Below are positions 25,440 to 36,937 of a stretch of DNA of 64,000 nucleotides, in pieces (positions within the stretch are counted from its first letter, which is position 1; each line of letters starts with the position of its first letter). The position numbers were made by a program, and so were the translations under genes. Source of the stretch: Pterobdella sp. o SKG-2022 (Eukaryota > Annelida > Clitellata > Hirudinida > Piscicolidae). The notes under the pieces are model-generated. The model saw nothing but the letters and a program-made list of their open reading frames with translations. It was not told the DNA's origin and searched no databases. The DNA lies in contig OZ038324.1 in assembly GCA_964035795.1 (NCBI GenBank), forward strand, positions 4,007,854 to 4,071,853, given 5' to 3'.

Positions 25440-25850
25440 AAATATGTGCTCATACGTATAAGGTTTAAATTGCTATATGAGAGCGAAGAGAAAATAGCTA
25501 GAATGATTTAGCGTGCGGAAATACGTTGTGGTCGTATTGTGACAATGCGACATTTCAGTAGTGGTTTCGTTTTCATTAGTTAGATGTTGATGAACAAACT
25601 TCTAAAAAAAAGTTTTGGGCGTTTCTTCATGCGCCTCAGTTGTTTGCTTGGCGCTATATAAATGTGCATTATCAATGTTACTTTTGTTTCTATTATTCCA
25701 GATGAGTTAACATCAGTGAAAATCGAAAACCGAAAAGATGGTAGTGTGAATGATTTGAATTTGTTCCTCCATCTTGAAGCAAGTTGCAACTTGCTTTGAG
25801 AGGTTGCGTTAATTTCTGGTACGAGGGTTCGTGACGTCAAACTTTGAGAA
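25440..25850. promoter_or_regulatory. GC-richer promoter/first-exon-like island with a CRE site
   Basis: This 400-bp island is clearly less AT-rich than its surroundings. It contains a perfect CRE, TGACGTCA, at 25,832-25,839; a TATATAAA element near 25,653; and a perfect 20-bp palindrome at 25,777-25,796. On the minus strand an ATG in excellent context (AAGATGG) at 25,772 opens a 19-codon frame, MEEQIQIIHTTIFSVFDFH. On the plus strand a strong acceptor (polypyrimidine tract and CCAG at 25,701) precedes a 33-residue frame starting ELTSVKIENRK and ending at a stop at 25,799. These two readings exclude each other as genes. I cannot choose between them. Confidence 0.35.
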
Positions 25851-26289
25851 AACTAATGAAACATATTTTAAATTTTAAAATGCTTTAAAATTATAAATAT
25901 CTTTCCAACATTATATATAGTTATATATAATTTTCGAAATTTTTTTCACGTAAAATACTTTTAAATAATTGTCTTATAGTTGCTTTTAGAAATTCAAACA
26001 TTTGGAAGTCAAAGTTGTCCCGATGAATAGTTTTATAATGAGTTTGTTTTTATTTATTTTATTCCCAAGCAAATTTCTATAAAAGCATGCAAAACTTGCT
26101 AAATATCTTTTAAAAGATTAAATGTTGGAGTCTTAATACATAAACACACTATCTTTTTAAGTTAAATTATTTTTACATTTCTTAAAAAACATTCAAAAGT
26201 TAAAGATAAAACAAAAATTATGTATATTTTTTTAATTTTAAAGCTGGTTTCAGTTATGTAATATTCAAATTTATTACCACTATGAACAT
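25851..26289. other. AT-rich stretch, nothing recognised
   Basis: No gene or repeat seen between the CRE-bearing island and the fossil LINE. Confidence 0.55.
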
Positions 26290-27450
26290 GTTGAAACCTC
26301 AATCTGCCCACAATAAGCACCATTCGTGCAAAACTACCCTTCTACAGAAACACTCCGAAGAGCTCAATAAAGATATCGAAGAAGTCCGCTAGATCTGTCA
26401 CTAGATCTTTCTGCACTCTTGATAAGGTTGAACATATAATACTTATCTCTTGTTTGAAACATGATTTCGTAGTTGTGAATTCAGCTTTTCTTTAGCTAAC
26501 TCCATACTTTACAAACCCTTCTTAATCCACCAAAGTAAAACTTCTTGACTTCTCTTGCCTCTATCAGCTATTGTTCCATGAAGGTCTGTACTTGGATTTC
26601 TACTTTTTGTCCTCTACACTTCACCTTTAGCTAAAATTTTTCAAAAACATCATACAACTTCATTAATATGCAGGTGACATCATTCTCACATCCGGTTTTT
26701 TCTATGACAACCCTCAACTAGTCGTCAAAGAAATATCTAAATGCGTCTTCTCTGTTCACACCTGGCTCTCACAAAATCTTCTCAAACTCAACATCGACAA
26801 AAAAATGTACCTTTTGTCAGCACTGAATCACGCATAGAAACCATACTCAAAAATAGTTAACAGTGCTGGTCAAAATATAAAAATTTCTTCTGAAATAAAA
26901 TTACCCAACGTCATCATCGACAATACATTTTTTCAACCACACATCTCTTCAACAGCCAAACAATGTAACATACATATCAAAGCCATCAAACACATTTGTA
27001 AATGCCTCACTCTTCAAACAGCTCACACTCTCGTTCTTGCTCTCATAATTTTTAGACTAGACTACTGCAGCCCTCTTCTAAGTTCTTCCATTTACACTCA
27101 TCAAAAAATTACAAAAACTTCAAAATCAATTCGCACGCATTGTTCTAAGCTGCGGCATTTTCGCACCATCAACCCAATGCCTAGGCAACCTTCACTGACA
27201 TTGTACACCCCAAAAGGTCATTTTCACGATAGCTACCCTTACCTTCAACTGTCACTCAAAAAACTCCAAATGTCTTTTTAAACTCACAAAAAATGAAAAT
27301 GTTTTCTCCTCGTTAAGATCGAAAAACTCACTAGTTCACCAGCCAGCTGGTAGCACCAAGTATTCCACTAGGTTTTTCAGCCAAGCAACACCGTCAATAT
27401 AGAACGCTTTTTTCAGTGAAATTAAATTATTTTTTCGTGAATCAATTGAA
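26290..27450 (+). mobile_element. L2/CR1-like LINE reverse transcriptase fossil
   Basis: With several frameshifts and stops, the plus strand gives the reverse-transcriptase blocks in order. They are LDLSA-(AFDTV-like)-HNILISCLKHDF (about 26,390-26,470); VP.RSVLGFLLFVLYTSPL (26,570-26,630); YAGDIILTSGFF, the YADD box with D to G (26,670); VFSVHTWLSQNLLKLNIDKK (26,740-26,800); LIIFRLDYCSPLL (27,045); QNQFARIVLS; LH.HCTPQKVIFTIATLTF (27,190-27,250); and LRSKNSL...TRFFSQATPSI.NAF (27,315-27,410). This order and these motifs are typical of L2/CR1-group LINEs. The 5' half and endonuclease are absent. It is an old dead copy. Confidence 0.8.
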
Positions 27451-27606
27451 TCATCAATTTAGACAAATATTTATAAATTATAACTTTTTAAAACTATATT
27501 AGTATCTATAAGGGCTTCTAATACATGTTCAATTTATGTGAAAAGCTCGCTATATAAATAAAAATAGATAAATAAAATAAAAATTAACTAATTCAACCGA
27601 GAGTAC

Positions 27607-27732
27607 TTTGAGGATTAAATTCAGTGCAGTAGCTACTTCAATGAAGCATATTTTGGCTCTGTGGGAAAATGAATGCGGTAATGACACTGAGCGCTTTAAA
27701 AACTGAATCATAATAGAAACATCTTCTAAGTG
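27607..27732 (-). CDS. Possible internal exon of an unidentified gene
   Basis: A strong acceptor (pyrimidine tract and GCCGTTCAG) precedes exactly 42 codons in phase 0, followed by a plausible donor CAAA|GTACTC. The translation begins HLEDVSIMIQFLKRSVSLPH and ends IEVATALNLILK, with balanced helical composition. It is isolated. The exon-like pseudogene at 24,428-24,690 lies downstream on the same strand and could belong to the same gene, but nothing joins them. The product is not recognised. Confidence 0.3.
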
Positions 27733-27750
27733 CTGAACGGCATAAAACAA

Positions 27751-28243
27751 ACAAATAACGAGTGTTATTATAGTGGCATGAAAAAACGAAACGAAAATTT
27801 CTAATGGTGATCAAAGAATTAAATTAAAACTACTGAACTAGAAAAATACCTATGCAATTATAGAACAAATTCAAAGTGTCTTTAAAATTCTGAATTTTTT
27901 AACTTTTTTTTGAAACTATTTTGATAGCTTGAAGTTTTGGAAGAATCGTTGTAAGTATTCGACTAATTCCCTTATAAATGTTTTACACAATATGTGCAAA
28001 AACTGAGAAACTTAATATATAATTTTGAATCCAATAATGAATTTGTAGAGCTTCGTGAAAACTTTTATTTAATTTTTCATAACTTCATAGAAACAAAAAA
28101 AAAATTCCCATATTGTAATCCTTATTTGAACTTCAAATTCTGATGCATTGATAAGCAGAATCTTTGATAATTGACCACATAAATATCAATAAAAACCATG
28201 GAAGGTTTATTTTTTATAAACAACTATTGAGTACTAATACAAG
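27751..28243. other. AT-rich stretch, nothing recognised
   Basis: No gene or repeat seen; it ends where the second copy of the 2.64-kb duplication begins. Confidence 0.55.
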
Positions 28244-30883
28244 TTTTGAGATTTTTCAACAGCACAAACAATGTTTGCTGTAACTGGTATCTCCAGGAAT
28301 AAGCCTGATGTCTTTTCTTTGTTGTGTTGCTTAGTAAATTCTTCTTTAAAACTTATGATCTTTGTTTCGTGCTAGACTCGTGGAGAACTTCTCAATTCAC
28401 TTTATACTACACAAAATGTGGCGCTATAAAAACGATGAATCATGTGGATGAATTATTCTTTCAAAAATGATCTTTTTGAACGCCAATCTGAATTTTCTAA
28501 TTTCATTAAAATGCTAAAGTCCTCTCAAAAGCATCACTATAGCACTTCATCACTGTTGCCAACTCCATCACCACCATCATAATCATCATCGCAATCACTA
28601 TCATCATCATCAACTCCGTTACCAGTTTCACCACCATTTATAGTCACGATGGTAGTTATTTTGTGAGAAGACATTTTGAATCGAAATTAGTTACAAGGCG
28701 GGAAACTTCTCTGAAAGTTCTAAAATATCTGCTTCCATAAAAGCCAATTAGTTAAGACGTTTGTTTTGGATAAGTAGGTATCTATTTATAAATAAACTTT
28801 TCCATTAATAGTTACACATTAAAAAATAACAATGGCTATAAATAGTATTTTATAAATAACTTTTTGTAGGAATCTATTTTAAATAACCCCTATATAGCTA
28901 CCTATATTTGTGAATGTATGTTTACTAAAAGCTTCAGATCTAGCTTTAAATATAATAACGTTTTTATATATCAGTTTATTTTATTTTTTTTCATTTTTAT
29001 TTTTTATTTTTGTTTTTTTTTCTTAATGACGTTATTTTTCCATTTTATCCATCTCAGTGTTATTTAATTTCAATACTTTTCTCTATTCAAATTTATGAGG
29101 CCATCAATGACTTGTTGTGCACTATTTTTATGTTTTCTTACTATTGTTCAACAGTTAAAAACAATTATTAATCACATATTTTTATCCTTATTGTTAAATT
29201 ATTATTATTATCATTAGCTATATCTTCATAAGAATCTAAGTTCAATCTCAGGTACTCAATGTCACTACCTTTTGTCCCACGTGACTTATTATTATTTCTG
29301 TTATTTTAATAATAGTAATATTATTATTTTTGTTATTGTTCAAGCATTACTTTTTCAAAATTTCTCTCCATTCGTGTTTGACTGGCTTCACAACACAGGC
29401 CGTCTTCCAATAATCGCCAATTCAAACAATGGGCTCATCTTGAGTTTCATCATTTTTATGTTATATTCATATTAATATCATTTAATCATGTTTCAATTGT
29501 ACTTTCATATTATTTCAATTTTTTATGTTTTTTAACGTTAAATAATAAGGATATTTTGGATTATTATCATTACCGCTACAATTGAAAAGCTTGTTGCACA
29601 TCGAATCTCTTAGTGTTATTGCTTACAAAACACTTGTATCTTATTTTGAGTTCCGTATGTGGGAATCGATCCTGTCTCATCAGGTTTTGTATCTATGAAC
29701 GCTCGACCGCCCAGCCACCCACACAATTCTTTTGACTTTTTTTAGGTTGTAAGTTTCCATTCGTTTTAGTTTTTTTGTATCAATTAACCGTGATATTATT
29801 TTTATTTTTTATTTATCATTATGTTCAATTCAAATGATTTCATATTTAAAATTTCAATGGGCTTATCTTTTTTTCAGCAATGTTTCTAGTCTCGAAAATT
29901 ATTTTTTTCTCTTATTGACAAACCGGAATAAAAATAATCAAAAATCAATTCATTTTCTTATTATTTTATTTTTTTTGTGAATCACTCAAATACTCGTACA
30001 CGTTATTCATTTATTGCAAATAAAACGACTGAATATTTTTTTGTTTCACTTATCGCTATCGTTATCATTTTAAAAATATATTTATGCCTCATATCCATGT
30101 TGTTATTATCGTTATTATTATCATTATTTTCTATAATTTTTTCATGATTAGTTATTTTATTAGTAGTATTATTACCACAGGCGTGTAATTTACTGTGTTA
30201 TTATTATAATCCTAGGGTAGGTTTGTTTTCTTGTCACCTCCGTTAGTTCTACGTTGATCTTTGCTAAAATAATCCTTCACCAAAAGTAGGTTTAGTCAGC
30301 GATTATTAAATTTCAAGAAAAACTGAATAAAATAAAATAATTTTATGAATCGTAATTAAACTTTAACTTCTTTAATAAAATTTTCATTGTTTATTCATTA
30401 AAAAATGTTAGTGACTTCGATGATTTAATCATATACAATATTGTAGTCTGCCACAGTTTGAACAAATGAATGGGTTTTGGGAAATGGAACTTACTAAACG
30501 AAAATTTAAAAAAATCAGATTTTTAAATTAAAACCTGTTAAATGCAAAATAATGTATCGATAAAATGAATAATGCAGAAGTATCAGCAGCACTAACTCAA
30601 AAGGGAAGTTGGAATAGGTTTTGAAATCATTAAAATTTCTGCAGAATTATTAGATTCCACTGCAATCGACATAAGAAAAAATAATCTACCTAATTCATTA
30701 TAGTAAATCATAGAAAGTTTTCAGACCACTTGGTCTTGTAAAAATTATACTCCAATAAAATAATAGATTAGAGAACTTTAATTTTTTTAAAATTTAGTTT
30801 TTAACCCTTTTCCATAATCTCACATTTCTTACTCTAACTTTTTGGCAAGCTGTTTCAAAAACTTGGACCTTCAATGTCAAACC
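28244..30883. repeat. 2,640-bp duplicated segment, copy 2
   Basis: Same sequence as 18,802-21,441 at offset 9,442. Here the segment continues into unique DNA on the right (30,884 onward), which shows what may be missing across the N gap after copy 1. Confidence 0.92.
29648..29725 (-). mobile_element. tRNA-like SINE remnant (copy 2)
   Basis: Duplicate of the remnant at 20,206-20,283, carried by the segmental duplication; it is not an independent insertion. Confidence 0.35.
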
Positions 30884-31318
30884 TACTCTTTTCAATACTA
30901 GGCATTGTCGACTTGGGAACATATAACTTGGTTGAGTTCAAAATCGCTTTCTAGTTATTTCGGAACTTGGTATGAGCTTTTTTTTAGATAAATTCCGCTT
31001 CATAGCCCGTGTGCTGCCACATTTAACGTTGAAAAGATCTGTCAAATTTAACTTCAAATTGTTAAAATTTTTTTCTCCACGTTTCAACATTCTGAAAAGC
31101 TGAAAATTGAATCTGTGAAATTTAACTTTCAAATTTTGTATAGGTATTGATGATACAGTAAATTGGTCAAAAAAATATGATATTGATATATACATAAATA
31201 TATTGCTTACAATCAGTTTATATAATTAACTAATTATCCAAAAGTCGATGCGCGCTAGAGTCAGCAGACGGAAAATTAACTCACAACAAGAAAAATTTAG
31301 CTGATTTTATTATTGTAT
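30884..31318. other. AT-rich stretch between the duplication and the MITE
   Basis: No supported gene. A short minus-strand frame (30,938-31,195) has a random AT-type composition. Confidence 0.5.
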
Positions 31319-31453
31319 TAAAAGTAAGGACAACAAACACAGTATTTATTAAATGACACGAAGCTTTTCGTAAGATCACTTGATAATGTAAGCTAGCCTT
31401 ACGATAAGCTTCGTGTCATTTAATAAATACTGTGTTTGTTGTCATTACTTTTA
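31319..31453. mobile_element. MITE-like 56-bp near-perfect inverted repeat
   Basis: Arms at 31,319-31,374 and 31,398-31,453 match as reverse complements at 54 of 56 positions around a 23-base centre. Termini read TAAAAGTAA and its complement. Pairing stops abruptly outside the arms. The size and structure fit a foldback MITE of 135 bp. No clear target-site duplication is seen, and no transposase is in the window. Confidence 0.65.
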
Positions 31454-32140
31454 GATTCAGGCTGTTGTGCTTCACCCTTATAGTATTAGTGAATAATTTT
31501 ATAGTAATTTTATCTTAGTTAAATAGAAAATTGAATTTTTAATGATCAAATGAGAAAACTTATATGAGATAATAAAAATTCCTAGAATATTTGGATCACC
31601 ATTTGAACAACTTTATCATAACTCTAACAGTTTATTCATATATGTATAAATGCTCACGAAATTTTGCATACATTTTATGCAGAGCTCTTAAACACATTAT
31701 AAACCCTTACAGTGAAGGGTATTTTAAACTTCAAAAAGACACTTGTTAGAGGCGTTTATTCTTTTTCATAACTAAAAAGCTTGATAATTTCAAGGTTATT
31801 ATTAGTTTTAAATACTGAAATTCAAAGAAAAATTGTAGTTCTATGAAACGAAGATTTTCAATTATATGTGGCAATTGTTTTTAGGAAGACCCAAAATGTA
31901 TAAAATAGTTATCATTTTCAATATGCCTTAGAAAGTCTTCCAACAGGTTCTGAGAAAAAAATAAAGTTCGGCTGCATGACTTTTGGTTTTTTGCAAAAAC
32001 CGCTGGTTTCAAGCCATAACTAATTTATTTCTACTGCCACATGGTTGAAAGTAATAATTTAAAAACAATAAGCATAAAAGTAATAATAGCATAAATAGCC
32101 ATCATCACGAGCTAATCATTTTTTCCTCGTGTTTTTACTG
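31454..32140. other. AT-rich intergenic stretch and 3' flank of the methyltransferase gene
   Basis: No coding frame recognised. It includes the presumed 3' UTR of the minus-strand gene that ends at 32,141. Confidence 0.55.
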
Positions 32141-33093
32141 TCAAATATTTTTAACAAGGTACATATACTCATAATCACAACCATTAAAACCTTTTTTTCT
32201 GACAGTCTTGATAGCTTCCAAAACCTCGGCTCTACTACGCTTAAAACCACATGAAACATGCATGAACTCTGCACATTCTTCCAGACTTTCCAGGCGAAAC
32301 CAACGTTCCACCCTGTGTTCTTTGTAAATAAGTTTGCCTGTAAGTTCCAAGGCTGATTTAAACTTTCCATTTCCCGGCTCCATGTTAACGTTCAGTTCTG
32401 CCATGACGTGGTTCACAAAACTCTCTGATGGGGTTTTGCTAATAGTATACATAAGTGATAATAAAATCGATACAACTACATAAATACATTAATATTGGGA
32501 ACTTCGCCATACCAGGCGAGTAATTGTGCATGAGGTCAAAACGCTCGAATCTTAATATAAAATACAAGTTAAGCTGGATAATTTAAACACTATTAAAATA
32601 AACTCAAAAGGTTGCAGTAGAATGGCTCACTTTGTATAACATCATCGACAATTTCAACGTACAGTAATCCCTTGGTTTTAAGAAACTGATCAAAACACAT
32701 ATCCAACACACTCTTGATATCTGGAAAGTGGTACAAGCAGTTACACATCACAACCAAGTCAAACTTCTCTCTACCGGTTTCCCAGTCTTGCAGCCTACAC
32801 AAACAAGTTTTTATGCTGACTTTTTTTTTGAAAAAAACCGTGTTTTTTTGAAGTTCTTCAAAGCATGATTCTGATGCTTCGATAAACGTTGCTGACTTCA
32901 AGTTTGGAGTGATTTTTTGCAAAAATGGAATCTCAAACATCCCTGATCCACACCCAATAATGAGTGCAGTTTCTATAGAAAAAAAGTCTTTTCTATCAAA
33001 GCTTTCTATTCTTTTTTCTATGACTTCCTTCCAATTGCTACATTTCAGAAATTTATCAAAAGCACTTGAAAACTGATTTTGAGACATATCCAT
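32141..33093 (-). CDS. Class I SAM-dependent methyltransferase, two exons
   Basis: Exon 1 starts at ATG 33,093 (MDMSQNQFSSAFDKFLK). It shows the Rossmann methyltransferase signature: motif I ALIIGCGSGMFEIPFL (about residues 43-58) for S-adenosylmethionine binding; an acidic end of strand 2, SATFIEASESCFEEL (about 70-84); and the motif IV region KFDLVVMCNCLYHFPDI (about 112-128). It ends at a likely donor, CAAA|GTGAGC, at 32,630. Exon 2 (about 32,470 or 32,438 to 32,141) codes the C-terminal region SESFVNHVMAELNVNMEP to YEYMYLVKNI, then stop. Acceptors at 32,475 (in phase) or 32,439 are possible, so the exact join is unsure. The protein is about 260-270 residues, near the size of small-molecule methyltransferases such as histamine N-methyltransferase. 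That likeness is a guess from layout; the substrate is unknown. Confidence 0.72.
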
Positions 33094-33099
33094 TTTCAA

Positions 33100-34230
33100 A
33101 CTAGCTTGGCTTTTGAATTATAGTCTTATTTTACTGAATATAAATTTGAGAATAGATTAAAACACTACAACCTGACGTGCATGCGCAAACCCATAATAAA
33201 ATGTTCCATTAATTACTATCTTCAGTTTTATAAGTATCTTACGTTTTTTATTGCATTTTCATAAAAGTTTCAAAAGCTATACATATTAATAACTAGCCCG
33301 CCAAGCTCAATTTTCAATATCAATATTGATTTGAAAACACTTATTTTAATAAATCATTCGTTAATCTTTTTTGTTTTTATGAAAACCATTGAGGTCTTGA
33401 TTATTTTTGATTTTTGTACTAAAATCAATCATTTTAAAAGAATTTAACTATCTTCATCAAACAAGTAATGATTCACGATAGTTTCAAATTATCTCATGAA
33501 ATTATAAAGATAATTAGTATAAGGCTTGTTTCATCTTAAAATATTTTCAACCATGTTTTTAGTCAATTCTAAATCATGTCCTAACCATATCACTACAATT
33601 TTTATAACAATGATTTGTAACAATATGACAATGACTCGTCTCGCGATTGACGTACAATATTTTAGCTTCAATATGAAACCAAGACCTTCTATTTAAAACC
33701 ACTTTTTTCATAGGTTATTTATTTCAAAGAGATATTGAAAACTGAAATTTTGTTGCTGGGTGAGTATTCTTGCTCTTGAAGCCACTCATTCTTTTTGCAT
33801 GCAAACAAATGAGTTGTTGCTAGTGTCGTTTTCCAAGGACCAAACCAGTACCTGGTTAAACCTGAGTTTGTTTAGAGCCTAAAACGTTGAAGAAGAGAGC
33901 TGTGATGTTAGAGTGGAGAAAGGAGCGACACTATGCTTGCTTATTGTTGTTTGATGCAACATGTATTCACTAAGATATGGGCTAGTTTAATTGACTTATA
34001 CTAATGATCATTAGGTTTAAATAGGCTTCGTTTAAATATGTATTTTTTTAGAGACATCGTATCTTGAATTTTAATGATTTTTGTTTTTATTCGTCGAAAA
34101 TGGAAGATTCTAAAGAAACATTTATTAAAATAGAGACTAAAATTTAATCTTTATTCAAATAATATATATTTAAGCAAGTTTTTCAGTTTTTTCGGAATTT
34201 TTTCATTCATTTTATTATAGTCAGCATCTT
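33100..34230. other. Non-coding intergenic stretch
   Basis: Contains the presumed promoter of the methyltransferase gene. A less AT-rich patch at about 33,760-33,970 has no frame and is unassigned. Confidence 0.5.
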
Positions 34231-34239
34231 TCCCTTTTC

Positions 34240-36937
34240 CAAAGAGTCACTGACTTCTTTCTATGGCCTAACCCTTTCTCTCCATTTCACCCTGTCATAG
34301 GCATCTTCAAAATCTAATCCAAGCTAACCCTGGCCTTCCCCTTCCTTTACTGCCTTCCACCTCAAACCTTTACGCCTGCTTAACACATTCCTCATCCCTC
34401 TTCTTACAACATGCCACAGCCATCTCAAACTTCCTTGTCTCACCATTTCAACAATCGTATTATCCAACCCCAATCTAACCATCAACTCTTGTACTCACAC
34501 CACACATCATTCGAAGCATTCTTTTTTCTGCTTTTCTCAACATACTTTCTTCAACAGATCTTACCACCAAAGTTTTTGAACTATATGTCATGACAGGCCT
34601 CACACATAATCTATAGTATTTTTTTTTGATACTCCATGTGTCTCTTTTACCACATAACATAGAAGACATACTGTTGAATGCCTTCCATCCCAGTCCTATC
34701 CTGCGTGTAATAGCTAGCTCACTTCCTCCTCCACGATTCATATTATCCCCTAATTTACAAAAATTATTCACCCTCTTCAACTCACTCAGACAAACATTCA
34801 AAACATTATACATACCTCATTTGAAACATTCATACAAACCCTGCATTCAAAATTTCCATTAATCTTACATAAAGCAGTTCATATAAAGCACTTTTTCTTC
34901 CGTCTTAAGACAATACATCTAGCACTATTAAAAACAAAAACGGTGAAAGAACCGATCTTTGATGGACTCGCGTTTTTGCTCCTTTGTACATTGACATTAC
35001 TGCCTGAACCAACCTTTCCAAGACAAATTTCTTTCTCAGCGCCCATTCAATCACCTTCTTTGGCATCCGACCAAGAACCTACTCCAAATCAACAAAACAG
35101 AAAAACAGCTTCCTATTCTTCTTAAGGTAGCTTTCCTGCATTCTTCTAAGAATAAAAATAGCGTCCACTGTGCTTCTGCCAGGCATAAAACCAAATTGCA
35201 TTTGTTCAACTTTTACCAACCTTCTTAACCTCTTCTCCAACAATCTTTCCACCACTTTCATACCATGCTCTAAAAGCTTTACATCTCGATAGCTCGCACA
35301 GTCCATAACGCTACCTTTCTTCTTATAAATGGGAACAACTGTACTTGTCCTCCAGTCATGAGGCATATCTTTTCCATCGAGGATTTCATTTGCTATTCAC
35401 AATATAACTTGCTTACCATGTAGAGAAGCAGCTCCTTGGCAATTTCAGTTGGTCCACTGGCTTTGCCATTTTTCATGATCACTAGTGCTCTCTCCACTTC
35501 GTTTATAGCAAATGGTTCCATGGGACCTTCAACCACTTCTACATTCACCATCCAGCCCGTTGGATTCTCTTCATTCATGATGGCCTCCATGTGCTCCTTC
35601 CACACTCTCTTGCGACATTTCTCGGCAAATAAAACCCTCCCATTTTTGATTTAATGCAATTGTTACCTGCTAAGTCAGTTGTTTTTTTCTTTCCCATTCT
35701 TATTCTACGGAATACGACATTTTTGTCATTCCGTATCTCATCCATTTCTTTTACCGCCTCTTCCTTCATTGCCTCAGCAAAAGCTCTCTTGGCTTTCTTT
35801 TTATCAAATTTTCTTCGGATGGAAATTGTTTCCACCTCCAGAAACTTTTCCTTTTCTCTGTGATGGCTTTTTGCACATCCTGATTGTACCACCAAGTTTC
35901 ACCGTGCTAAGGCCTTCCTTTACTCACTCCACCAACTTCTTCAGCAGCTTTTAGAGCAGAAGTTTTATATTTCAGCCATGCATTTCGTTCATCGCTTTTT
36001 TGATACAAAACTTCCATCTTTTCAGAAAACTTTTCTTTTACTTCATCGTTCAGAAGCTTCCATATTTTTGGGCGAGATACTTTTTTGGCATGGTTTTGTT
36101 GGATTTTCCTAATACATCTTCCGTCTAAAACTACCTTCAATAGTCTGTGTTAGAGCTCACCCCGAATTTCTCTCACATCCTTCAAAAACTTTCTCTGACT
36201 ACCTTTCATCAACACAAAATCTATTTCTGTCCCATTACACCCTCCATTAAAAGTAACCTTCTTGTTATCCTTCTTTTTGAACCAGCTATTAGTCACACAC
36301 ATACTCTTTTCAATACAAAATTCTAACAGCAGTCTACACTCCACGTCCTTCTTGCCAATTCCAAAACCTCCATGAACACCTTCAAACCCATCAACCTTTT
36401 TGCCAATGTTCTATTGAAGTCTTTTAAGCAAATCAAAACTTCATTTGCATTTTCCACTTCACACTCTCTTGCTATTTCCTCATAAAACTTCTCTTTTTCA
36501 CTCATCGATCTTCCACATTGTGGGGCATAAGCGCAAACAATTCTTATTACCTTCTTACCAAAAATAATTACCACTACCATCACCCTAGCTGATATCCTAT
36601 TTATTTTAACAACATTCATACATAAATCCTCTCTAACTAATATTCATACACCACCTATCTTGTCTTGATTACCAAACCACCATAATTTAAGCCTTTTACC
36701 TAAACTACCTAGAAATTTCGAACCCATACTTCTCCACCTCACTTTTTGGATACAGCAAATATCAACCTCCCTTCTCAACAACTCTTCACACAACTCCATA
36801 CTCCTCCCATTTAATGATCCAATATTAAAACTACCAAAAGAAAAAAACCCCCCAAAAGAACAAGAAGAAAAGGAAGAAAGCCCAGTCATTCTTAGCACCC
36901 TCTGCTCATTCAAGAGCTTCTGGGGACTGAGAGCCAT
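34240..36937 (-). mobile_element. RTE-like LINE, nearly full length, inactivated
   Basis: The minus strand gives one LINE polyprotein in pieces. Its start is ATG 36,937 with an APE-type endonuclease, GSFNIGSLNGRSMELCEELL and VDICCIQKVRW (Gln/Lys where the active element has the catalytic Glu context QE). Then come WKEHMEAIMNEENP and IMKNGKASGPTEIAKELL (35,605-35,393). The RT follows as PHDWRTSTVVPIYKKKGSVM, LLEHGMKVVERLLEKRLRRL, QMQFGFMPGRSTVDAIFILR and LFFCFVDLE (35,366-35,079). The C-terminal region has MTYSSKTLVVRSVEESMLRK and EKRMLRMMCGVSTR (34,813-34,475), and finally RGRPGLAWI near 34,330. At about 2.7 kb, single-ORF layout with endonuclease plus RT fits RTE-type LINEs. At least six frame breaks and a gap after VDLE, where the RT catalytic YADD block is not seen in frame, mean it is dead. 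Confidence 0.85.

Noticed and set aside
34411..36140. Plus-strand frames overlapping the RTE-like LINE
   Set aside because: They are antisense shadows; all recognisable endonuclease and RT motifs are on the minus strand.
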